Part shown: positions 1-9,238 of the stretch, in pieces | How positions within the stretch are numbered: the first letter of the stretch is position 1 | Layout of the letters: every line of letters begins with the position of its first letter | Source of the DNA: Beroe ovata | Taxonomy: Eukaryota; Ctenophora; Nuda; Beroida; Beroidae | Direction: 5' to 3' | Length of the DNA stretch: 43,544 nt | Assembly (NCBI GenBank): GCA_946803715.1 | Contig: CAMPET010000324.1 | Span: 1 to 43,544, forward strand | Program-made: the position numbers and the translations under genes | Notes under the pieces: model-generated | Database searches by the model: none | The model's input: only the letters and a program-made list of their open reading frames with translations | What the model was told of the DNA's origin: nothing

Positions 1-304
1 GGTCTTGTGGTCGCTGGGAGGGAGGAACATGCTCAGAAGAAGAGATTTTGTTTGTAATTCTAACTTCTTCTTCCCTTCTGCACTCAGAATTCAGATGTTC
101 TACTCAAACTCATCAATTCATGATAATTCCACTAATTTCTATAAAATACCTAGGACAGGATCGATGGGTTTTCTCTCGTGGCAACGATAACAGTCGAACC
201 TCTTGTAGAAGTTATCCACCCCGCAGACCGGGCAATACCACTCCGATTCGCCAGTTACCGGGTCGAAATCTGGGGCCCGTTCCGGGATACTGTTCTGGAG
301 GGGC
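1..304 (-). CDS. RanBP2-type zinc-finger exon pair, left-edge copy (partial)
   Basis: Exon 150-304 is flanked by an acceptor (CCCACAG) and a donor (CTAG|GTATTT). It encodes one RanBP2-type finger (EWYCPVCGVDNFYKRFDC...C), almost the same as exon 1991-2145. Bases 1-13 match the start of the following exon (1886 downward), so the window cuts that exon. The pair is either a second haplotype of the gene at 1595-5835 or a true downstream duplication. Phase allows the latter, because the donor at 1595 leaves two bases and the acceptor at 304 takes one. The intron has indels and base changes relative to the other copy, so the two are not identical reads. The single N bases at 448 and 1125 make an assembly origin likely. 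Confidence 0.6.
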
Positions 305-344
305 CTGTGGGAAAGAGAGAGGGAGGGGTGTGATGTCAGGATAT

Positions 345-1124
345 ATACATACGACCATCGATTCCTATGTAATTTTGAACGCTGAATCGATCTCCGATGG
401 AATTTTGGATGTATCTTGCTTCCTAGAGGCGTTATCTGCAATACAAANAAATCGAGGCAGCGAAGTGTGGGTTTCATTCACTACATTCTCTTCCAACCAT
501 ACGACCCAAAATACGAGAAAATTGTCTTGTCTAATTTTCATGCAAATACCATCGATTCCTATGTAATTTTGGACGCTGAGTCGATTTCCGATGGTATTTG
601 GGATCTATCTTGCTTCCTAGAGGCGTTATCTGTAATGCGAAATTTAAAATCATATCAAAGGAGAAACTAGAATTTTCACCAATTTCTCGAAGAGCTAGCT
701 CAAAAATTCTATCAGATTCGAACTCTACGTCAAAAACTAGGCCAGAAACACCTATAATCAGTTGTCGTTCTGCGAAAAAAAATTCGTCCATCTTGGTGTG
801 TCCCATCGATTTTCGTGTTTTTGTAGGCATTGCTTCCCACGGGTTTGAAAACGTGATTTGGGCGTGGTCTCACGGCGATTATGGATTATGCATGATCATG
901 AAAAGGGTGGATATTTGTAGTGTGAGAGTAGGAGAGATGGTCTGGTGCAAAAATGGGACCGTAAATGCCAGTTAAGTCCCTCTAACAGACCCTCAAAATC
1001 GAGGCAGCGAAGTGTGGGTTCATTCACATCGTTTTCATCCAACCATACGACCCAAAATACCAGAAAATTTTCTTGTCAAATTTTCAAACAAATACCATCG
1101 ATTCCTATGTAATTTTGGACGCTG
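345..1124. repeat. 546-bp satellite, partial array
   Basis: About 1.4 units of the same satellite that fills 2181-5097. The marker AAAATCGAGGCAGC falls at about 448 and 995, 547 bases apart. The N at 448 sits where the other units carry an A. The array is cut by the N at 1125, where it abuts an unrelated 172-bp repeat. Open frames on both strands come from unit homogeneity and are not taken as genes. Confidence 0.8.
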
Positions 1125-1125
1125 N

Positions 1126-1535
1126 GAAATTTTGGTTGTCCGAGTTTCCAATGGTCCTTGAGCTATGATCGAAGTTTGAAGACTAAAATTTTATCCGTTT
1201 AAGAGCTATCCTCGAATGCTCACGAGAATTACCATGTTTTGGATGATTAAGGGGTTATGGCGGCCACTTACTCGAGAACCGACTATCGATTTGACATAAA
1301 ATTTTTGTTGGTCGAGTTTTTAATGGTCATTGAGCTATGATCGAAGTTTCAAGACTAAAGTTTAATCTGTTTAGGAGCTATCCTCGAATGCTCTCGGAAA
1401 TTTGCATGTTTCGGTGGATAAGGGGTTATGGCGGCCCTATTCTCGGGAACCGATCATCGGATTGACGTGAAATTTTGGTTGTTTGAGTTTCTAATGGTCT
1501 TTGAGCTATGATAGAAGTTTTAAGATTATACTGTT
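1126..1535 (+). repeat. 172-bp tandem repeat, about 2.4 units
   Basis: The motif around GAGCTATGATCGAAGTTT recurs at about 172-base steps (near 1160, 1332 and 1504), with GGGGTTATGGCGGCC between. Units are clearly diverged from each other. The same family occurs in reverse orientation at 25297-25690. Confidence 0.75.
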
Positions 1536-1594
1536 GGAAGAGAGAATTGATGTCAACAAAACGCTCCTTATCCAATAACTTTGCATAGGATTAC

Positions 1595-4500
1595 CTCACT
1601 CTACTTTCATCATCCTCCGGCTTCCCACGATGACACCGGAAACAGTCCATTCTCTTACTGTAATTCAAACCGCTACAATCTGGACAAATCCAGTCTGAAG
1701 GGAATCGCTTCTTGGGAATGCTAAGTGGGCCAGTGGGGATGTGGGTAGGCGTGCTGAGGAGTGGGCCCATCTTATGGGCCACAGGGCCCGTGTTGAGGTG
1801 GGCGTAGAGGGTCTGAGGGTTGTATTGCTGGGTTGGGATGTCGGAGTACCCCGGCTCGGGGGCGTCTGGGTATGGTCTTGTGGTCGCTGGGAGGGAGGAA
1901 CATGCTTAGAACTTCTTCTCTTCTGGACTCAGAATTCAGATGTTTTACTCAAACTCATCAATTCATGATATTTCCATTTCTATAAAATACCTAGGACAGG
2001 ATCGACGGGTTTTCTCTCGTGGCAGCGGTAACAGTCGAACCTCTTGTAGAAGTTATCCACCCCGCAGACCGGGCAATACCACTCCGATTCGCCAGTTATC
2101 GGGTCGAAATCTGGAGCCCGTTCCGGGATACTGTTCTGGAGGGGCCTGTGGGAAAAAGAGCGAGTCAGAGAGGGGTGTGATGTCAAAATCGAGGCAGCAA
2201 AGTGTGGGTTTCATTCGCTATATTCTCATCCAACCATACGACCCAAAATACGAGAAAATTGTCTTGTCCAATTTTCATACAAATACCATCGATTCCTATG
2301 TAATATTGGACGCTGAATCGATCTCCGATGGAATTTTGGACCTATCTTGCTTCCTAGAGGCGTTATCTGTAATGCGAAATTGAAGATCTTATCCAATGAG
2401 AAACTTGAATTTTTACCCATTTCTCGGAGAGCTAGCTCAAAAATTCCATCAGAATCGAACTCTACGTCAAAAACTAGGCCAGAAACACTTATAACCAGTT
2501 GTTGTTCTGCGAAAAATATTTCGTCCAATTTGGTGTGTCCCATTGATTTTCGTGTTTTGTAGGCATTGCTTCCCATGGGTTTGAAAACGTGATTTGGGCG
2601 TGGTCTCATGGCGATTATGGATTATGTATGATCATGAAAAGGGCGGATATTTGTAGTATGAGAGTAGGAGAGATGGTCTACTGCAAAAATTGGACCGTAA
2701 AAGCCAGTTAAGTCCCCGTAATGAACCCTCAAAATCGAGGCAGCGAAGTGTGGGTTTCATTCACTATATTCTCATCCAACCATACGATCCAAAATACGAG
2801 AAATATTTTTTGTCTAATTTTCATGCAAATACCATGGATTCCTATGTAATTTTGGACGCTGAGTCGAATTCTGATGGAATTTTGGATCTATCTTGCTTCC
2901 TAGAGGCGTTATCTGTAATGCGAAATTGAAGATCTTATGCAAAGAGAAACTGGAATTTTCACCCATTTCTCGAAGAGCTAGCTCAAAAATTCCATCAGAT
3001 TCGAACTCTACGTCAAAAACTAGGCCAGAAACACCTATAACCAGTTGTCGTTCTGCGAAAAAAATTTCGTCCATCTTGGTGTGTCCCATTGATTTTCGTG
3101 TTTTTGTAGGCATTGCTTCCCACGGGTTTGAAAACGTGATTTGGGTGTGGTCTCACGGCGAGTATGGATTATGTATGATCATGAAAAGGGTGGATATTTG
3201 TAGTGTGAGAGTAGGAGAGATGGTCTACTGCAAAAATGGAACCGTAAAAGCCAGTTAAGTCCCCGTAATAAACCCTCAAAATCGAGGCAGCAAAGTGTGG
3301 GTTTCATTCACTACATTCTCATCCAACCATACGACCCAAAATACCAGAAAATTTTCTTGTATAATTTTCATACAAATACCATCGATTCCTATGTAATTTT
3401 GGACGCTGAGTCGATTCCCGGTGGAATTTTGGATGTATCTTGCTTCCTAGAGGCGTTATCTGCAATACAAAATCGAAAATCTTATCCAAGGAGAAACTGA
3501 AATTTTCACCCATTTTTCGGAGAGCTAGCTCAAAAATTCCATCAGATTCGAACTCTTCATCAAAAACAAGGCGAGAAACACCTATAACCAGTTGTCGTTC
3601 TGCGAAAAAAATTTCGTCCATCTTGGTGTGTCCCATTGATTGTCGTGTTTTTGTAGGCATTGCTTCCCACGGGTTTGAAAACGTGATTTGGGTGTGGTCT
3701 CACGGCGAGTATGGATTATGTATGATCATGAAAAGGGTGGATATTTGTAGTGTGAGAGTAGGAGAGATGGTCTACTGCAAAAATGGGACCGTAAAAGCCA
3801 GTTAAGTCCCCGTAATGAACCCTCAAAATCGAGGCAGCGAAGTGTAGGTTTCATTCACTATATTCTCATCCAACCATACGACCCAAAATACGAGAAGTAT
3901 TTTTTGTCTAATTTTCATGCAAATACCATGGATTCCTATGTAATTTTGGACGCTGAGTCGAATTCTGATGGAATTTTGGATCTATCTTGCTTCCTAGAGG
4001 CGTTATCTGTAATGCGAAATTGAAGATCTTATCCAAAGAGAAACTGGAATTTTCACCCATTTCTCGAAGAGCTAGCTCAAAAATTCCATCAGATTCGAAC
4101 TCTACGTCAAAAACTAGGCCAGAAACACTTATAACCAGTTGTCGTTCAGCGAAAAAAATTTCGTCCATCTTGGTGTGTCCCATTGATTTTCGTGTTTTGT
4201 AGGCATTGCTTCCCACGGGTTTGAAAACGTGATTTGGGCGTGGTCTCACGGCGAGTATGGATTATGTATGACCATGAAAAGGGCGGATATTTGTAGTATG
4301 AGAGTAGGAGAGATGGTGTACTGCAAAAATGGGACTGTAAAAGCCAGTTAAGTCCCCGTAATGAACCCTCAAAATCGAGGCAGCGAAGTGTGGGTTTCAT
4401 TCACTATATTCTCATCCAACCATACGACCCAAAATACGAGAAATATTTTTTGTCTAATTTACATGCAAATACCATGGATTCCTATGAAATTTTGGACGCT

Positions 4501-5835
4501 GAGTCGAATTCTGATGGAATTTTGGATCTATCTTCCTTCCTAGAGGCGTTATCTGTAATGCGAAATTGAAGATCTTATGCAAGGAGAAACTTGAATTTTT
4601 ACCCATTTCTCGGAGAGCTAGCTCAAAAATTCCATCAGATTCGAACTCTACGTCAAAAAGTAGGCTAGAAACAGTTACAACCAGTTGTCGCTCTGCGAAA
4701 AAAATTTCGTCCATCTTGGTGTGTCCCATTGATTTTCGTGTTTTGGAGACATTGCTTCCCACGGGTTTGAAAACGTGATTTGGGCGTGGTCTCACGGCGA
4801 TTATGGATTATGTATAACCATGAAAAGGGTGGATATTTGTAGTGTGAGAGTAGGAGAGATGGTCTACTGCAAAAATGGGACCGTAAAAGCCAGTTAAGTC
4901 CCCGTAATAAACCCTCAAAATCGAGGCAGCAAAGTGTCGGTTTCATTCACTATATTCTCATCCAACCATACGACCCAAAATACGAGAAAATTGTCTTGTC
5001 CAATTTTCATGCAAATACCATCGATTCCTATGTAATTTTGGACGCTGAGTCGATTCCCGGTGGAATTTTGGATCTATCTTGCTTCCTAGAGGCGTTAATG
5101 CCACGGCGACATTTGTTATTCGAATTCGAAAAACCACGTTCACCATCAGTACAATGGTCATGATCTCCTCTAAAAAATAATTAAAAGATCCTCCCCCACT
5201 CCAGCTAACCTGATCGGTGATCGAGACCTCATCCCACGTTCCAAAGACGAGGCCCTCATAGATCCAGGATTCGTCATGGTCTGTCCATCTTCCTGCCCCC
5301 TCCCATACCCGCCCCTGTTACCAATAGTGTTGTCATAGTAACGGGGACGAGGCATATTGGCAACTGGAGGAGGTGGAGGAGGTGGGGGTGGTGCCTGGTA
5401 ACGTGATGCCTGGCATTTCCAACAGTTGTTACGATGGGCAAAGTTTTCAAACCCACACAAGCACACCCATTCCGAGCTGCTTTGCGATGATATAAAGACC
5501 GGTTTCGGTTCTCTACACTGGTAACAATCGAGTCTACGACTGAAATTGTTACCCTTGCACTTTGGACACTCCCAATCGTTTGGGTGTTTGGGATCCGCGG
5601 GTGGTTTCTTCGCGAAGCACTTGAAACAGTCAATCCGTCGACTGAAATTGTTCGATTTGCACTCGGGGCACTCCCAGTCCTCCTTGTATACCTCTGCCCG
5701 ATCCTTGCCCTTGTCGAGTCGACACTTGGTACACCGGGCCACGTGACCGCCGTTGTCATGGTGACAGTTGGTGCACCGCCACGTGGTGGCAGTAGATCTG
5801 TGGGGGGACCGGGACCGAGATCGATCAGAGTTCAT
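1595..5835 (-). CDS. multi-RanBP2-zinc-finger protein 1 (3' end not certain)
   Basis: Exons 5835-5210, 2145-1991 and 1886-1595 join in frame, with phase 2 then phase 1 junctions. The protein starts MNSDRSRSRSPHR, an Arg/Ser stretch. A degenerate first finger lacks the Arg pair, then come two typical fingers (DWECPECKSNNFSRR, DWECPKCKGNNFSRR) and one odd finger with only one residue between its first Cys pair (EWVCLCGFENF). A run of ten prolines and a Gly/Arg patch follow. Exons 2 and 3 add one finger each (EWYCPVC, DWICPDC). RanBP2-type fingers with N-F-x-R-R bind single-stranded RNA in ZRANB2 and FUS, so a role in RNA processing is inferred. Exon 3 ends at AG|GTAATC; it either reads into TAA at once or splices on, perhaps to the copy at 304. 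The first intron is mostly satellite. Confidence 0.8.
2181..5097. repeat. 546-547-bp satellite array, five full units plus a partial one
   Basis: The marker AAAATCGAGGCAGC starts at 2185, 2731, 3278, 3825, 4371 and 4917, so the period is 546-547 bases and nearly constant. Units differ by scattered substitutions. Each unit holds two arms that are reverse complements: GACGCTGAGTCGAATTCTGA in one (near 2855) and TCAGATTCGAACTCTACGTC in the other (near 2996). The array ends at the shared sequence TTCCTAGAGGCGTT (to about 5097). It lies in the first intron of the zinc-finger gene. Confidence 0.9.
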
Positions 5836-6569
5836 TGAGCTATGTGGAAAGATTTGGGGTTAGGTATGCTAGGGGGTGTGCTAGGGAGTTAATTTGTTTG
5901 AACGGGGATGCGATAATATTAGGGAACTTAGAAGACAAAATTCAAGATTCAGGGGAAACCAATATAATTGACGATCCTACGATCCTTAGTCAATTACATA
6001 ACGATCAATGATCATTAAAAGGTCAATTGAAATGTCAAATTTAAGATAATTGGAACAGATGTCACATCATAAAATAAGATAATCGATAACCACTGTTATA
6101 ATGAAACATGCTCCATACCATAATATTGAACATTTCAAAATCACAGCACACACACAGATAAGATAATAAAATAATCAGATATATATCACCTTCTCCCACC
6201 TCACCTCATGACCCACCTCTCACCTTCTGCTCCCCACGGGTGAGCACCCCTCACCCCCTCACATCTTCTTCTCACTCCGCTCTCTTATATCACTTCTCCC
6301 TCTAGCTCACCCTATCTCTGCGATCAGAACGCCGTGAAGCACTATGGGAGACTCACCCACACTCACCATTATTTGGGTTGGGAATGGGCGAATTGAACGA
6401 TCCGTTTAGACCAGCGCAACTTGGCCTAGACGGATCGCTCATTGTCCAATTCCAGGTGAATTGAATTGGAAATTACTTGGAATTGAGCCAACTATTCATA
6501 GCTGAAATTAAGGTAAATCTGTTAGAAAATTTGACGAAATATGAGAAAATGAGACACCTACCTCACTCT
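5836..6569. other. intergenic region between zinc-finger genes 1 and 2
   Basis: AT-rich sequence without a supportable exon. It should hold the promoter and 5' leader of gene 1 and the 3' leader of gene 2, both on the minus strand. A C/T-rich stretch lies at about 6190-6310. I see no convincing core promoter or poly(A) signal. Confidence 0.5.
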
Positions 6570-8302
6570 CTACATGTTGTCCCCTCCTTCAGCTGGTTTA
6601 TCAGCTTGACAGTTGTAGCAGGTTGTACGACGAGAGTAGTTGTGTCCGAGGCAGGAGGGACAGTTCCAGTCCCCAGGCCGGAGTGTCGTCGCCACAGAAC
6701 TGAGGAAGGGTTGTGTTAACACAGAACTGTGGAGAAGTTGTGTTAACACAGAACTGAGGAGAAGTTGTGTCAACACAGAACTGTGGAGAAGTTGTGTTAA
6801 CACAGAACTGTGGAGAAGTTGTGTCACCACAGAACTGTGGAGAAGTTGTGTAAACACAGAACTGAGGAGAAATTGTGTTAACACAGAACTGTGGAGAAGT
6901 TGTGTTAACACAGAACTGTGGAGAAGTTATGTTAACACAGAACTGTGGAGGAGTTGTGTTAACACAGAACTGTGGAGGAGTTGTGTTAACACAGAACTGT
7001 GGAGAAGTTGTGTTAACACAGAACTGTGGAGAAGTTGTGGTTCGAGATTGAGTGGAATGAGGTGAGGGAGGGGCCGAGTAGGGCGGGTTGCGTATTTCTG
7101 CCCACAAAGGCAAGGATTGAGTGCGAATATATAAACCAGTTGGCATGACCGAGGGAAGCGACTGGATTCGAATCTCACCTGAAAGAATTCACATCTTCAT
7201 CCTCCAAATTCTCAGGTTTAGGTTTCGAGCACTTGAAGCAATCTTCTCGCCGACTGAAATTCAGTCCACCACACGAGGGGCATATCCAATCGGTGGGGAA
7301 TCTCTTCTTTGGGACCGGCACAGCAGTCACAGCTCCACTTCCCATTAAGTATGGGTTGGAGACGGACCCGGGCTTTTTCTCGTGGCACCGGTAACAATCT
7401 TGTCTCTTGTAGAAGTTGCTAATGGCACACACCGGGCATGTCCACTCTGCCTCGCCCGTTAGAGGGTCCACGTCAGGGGCTGGGATGACGAGGCTCGAAC
7501 CTCCACCGGCAATGAATGATCTGGGGGGAATCCAAAGTCTTATCTATAGAGTGTTTAGGAGGATAGAGGGGGTTTAGGAGGATGACAGGGAAATATGAGA
7601 GAGAGAGAAGAGGGGATTGAGGAAGATCATCGATTAGTTCATATAGGAATGTTATCGATATTTTCTCGATTAGTTATACTCAGTTCACCCATTCATCCCA
7701 TAGTACCTGATCGCCGGGGACCTCGATCTCACTCTCTCCTCCGATCTCTTCTCCTCCCTGCAGTGAAAACACTGGTCTCTCCAAGAGAAGTTATTCAACC
7801 GGCACTTGGAACATTGCCAATCTCCGGGCCTCACCTTTGCCGCCCCGGACGGGATATACGGTTTTGCCTCGCCGCACTTAAAACAATCAACTCTCCGGCT
7901 GTAGTTATTTCCCCGACATCTCGGACACTCCCAGTCCCCGCCCGAGGACACAAAGTGGGGTTTCGGTTCGCCACACTTGAAACACTCTGTCCTCTTGCTG
8001 AAATTGTTGCCCTTGCACTTCACACACTCCCAATCATCGGGATGGTTTGGATCGGTGGGCGGCTTCCGGCGGTGGCATTTGAAACAATCGAGACGCCGAC
8101 TGAAGTTGTTTGCATGACACTCGGTACATTCCCAGTCCTCTTTGTACATGTCCTGCCGATCGGTTCCCTTCCGGAGACGACATTTGGTACACCGGGGGTT
8201 GGAGTCGGGGTTGTCCTTGTTACAGTTTTTACACCGCCAGAAGTCGGCCGAGGGGCTGGCGGAGCGGATAGGGGAGCGGGAACGAGCTCTGGTCTCGGAC
8301 AT
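6570..8302 (-). CDS. multi-RanBP2-zinc-finger protein 2
   Basis: Exons 8302-7707, 7520-7179 and 6699-6570 join in frame through two phase-2 junctions, giving 355 residues if the acceptor nearest the last finger is used. The start MSETRARSRSP was chosen because it matches the Arg/Ser opening of the neighbouring paralogue; an upstream in-frame Met adds 25 residues of no clear character. Eight finger-like units follow: a degenerate first one, four in exon 1 (for example DWECTECHANNFSRRLDCFKC), two in exon 2 and one in exon 3 (DWNCPSCLGHNYSRR). Most keep the four Cys, the Trp and the N-F/Y-x-R-R core that contacts single-stranded RNA in ZRANB2. The end GGDNM-stop is followed by no obvious donor. 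The last exon begins beside a 27-bp minisatellite that offers further in-frame acceptors. Confidence 0.85.
6694..7044. repeat. 27-bp minisatellite, 13 units
   Basis: ACAGAACTG starts at 6694 and then every 27 bases to 7018. On the gene strand each unit reads ACTTCTCCACAG|TTCTGTG or close to it, so most units resemble a 3' splice site. A 27-base unit keeps the frame. In the frame of the last zinc-finger exon it reads as a 9-residue repeat (SSVLTQLLH). One variant unit places an in-frame TAA at 6927-6929, so only about eight units next to the exon stay open. Other frames and the plus strand are also open, which follows from the periodicity. Confidence 0.9.
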
Positions 8303-9238
8303 GCTAGGAAGAGGGTGAGTGGTGTTTATCTTGATGAAGGAGTAAAGAAGTTTATTGCATTCCATAAACATATTCAAAATGTTTATTAACTATCGTCTTC
8401 AAGATATGTTTTGAAAAAAACCCTACATGTCAAAAATACTGTCTGTATTCTTGTCAAAAGAGAATGTTAAATCAGTACATTTCAGAGAGCACTGCCTCGT
8501 CATTGTCAATCTCATTCGTATTTTGTATTTGAACAAGCACGTGCAAACTTAAGTAAAGAACAACTTTACTTGAGAAAAATCACCTCTTGTTTCGAGCCTT
8601 TGTTTTCGTCATGATGCAAAATCGATAGTGTTATTTTTCTTACGAACAAGCAAGAATTTTGACGCTTAACAAGCAGACCACGTGATTTGAAAATCATGTA
8701 CAAATTTGTATTGATTGTGAAGATATCATTTTCGTGCTTTTGCTCAAAATTTTCTTGTAGAATATGTTCTTGTGGTTGTTGAGTTGATGAATTTTTCGTC
8801 CATTTTTGAGGGCTTTACAGTCGTTAGGGTTTTCCAGTTGTTAACATGTTCATCATCTAATCAAACTCACAGTCTCTGTAGAATGATCAACATCACTTAT
8901 CAACATCAGGCACAAAAGGAACATGGTCAAATTCAAAAATAGTTCAATAACTTCTGTAGAGCTAGGTTATATACAACGGTCTTAGGGCCGGGGAGGAATG
9001 GAAAACGAGGAGAAAAAACATATTGGATAAGTCAGGATAAGAACTGTAAGTCAGGATGAGCAATCAGCAAAATATGAGAGGTCTGGAATAATCATAAATA
9101 ATGAATGAACTGAAAAGAAATGAAGGGTCATAGAATTCATTGCCTATCAAAAAGGGCTAGTAGGATATTAGCCGATAAATCTGAGGTCCTGTGATAATAT
9201 TTTTTGAACGAAAAAGAATCAATAAATAGAATAAAAAC
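8303..9238. other. intergenic region between zinc-finger genes 2 and 3
   Basis: AT-rich, with no open frame of note and no visible repeat family. It must carry the gene 2 promoter and the gene 3 3' leader. A minus-strand AATAAA lies near 8383, but it is about 850 bases past the gene 3 stop, so I do not assign it. Confidence 0.5.

Noticed and set aside
2893-4202. Repeated 70-121-codon frames in the satellite (both strands)
   Set aside because: Every unit has them because units are copies of one another; both strands are open at once and there is no recognisable domain.
6694-7044. CRISPR array
   Set aside because: Units are directly adjacent 27-bp tandem copies without unique spacers, and the context is animal genes.
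6601-7146. 181- and 141-codon repeat proteins across the 27-bp minisatellite
   Set aside because: A 27-base period keeps any stop-free frame open on either strand; only the frame that joins the zinc-finger exon has support.
7595-8389. 264-codon plus-strand frame
   Set aside because: It is the reverse of the zinc-finger exon at 7707-8302, whose Cys pattern is unmistakable.
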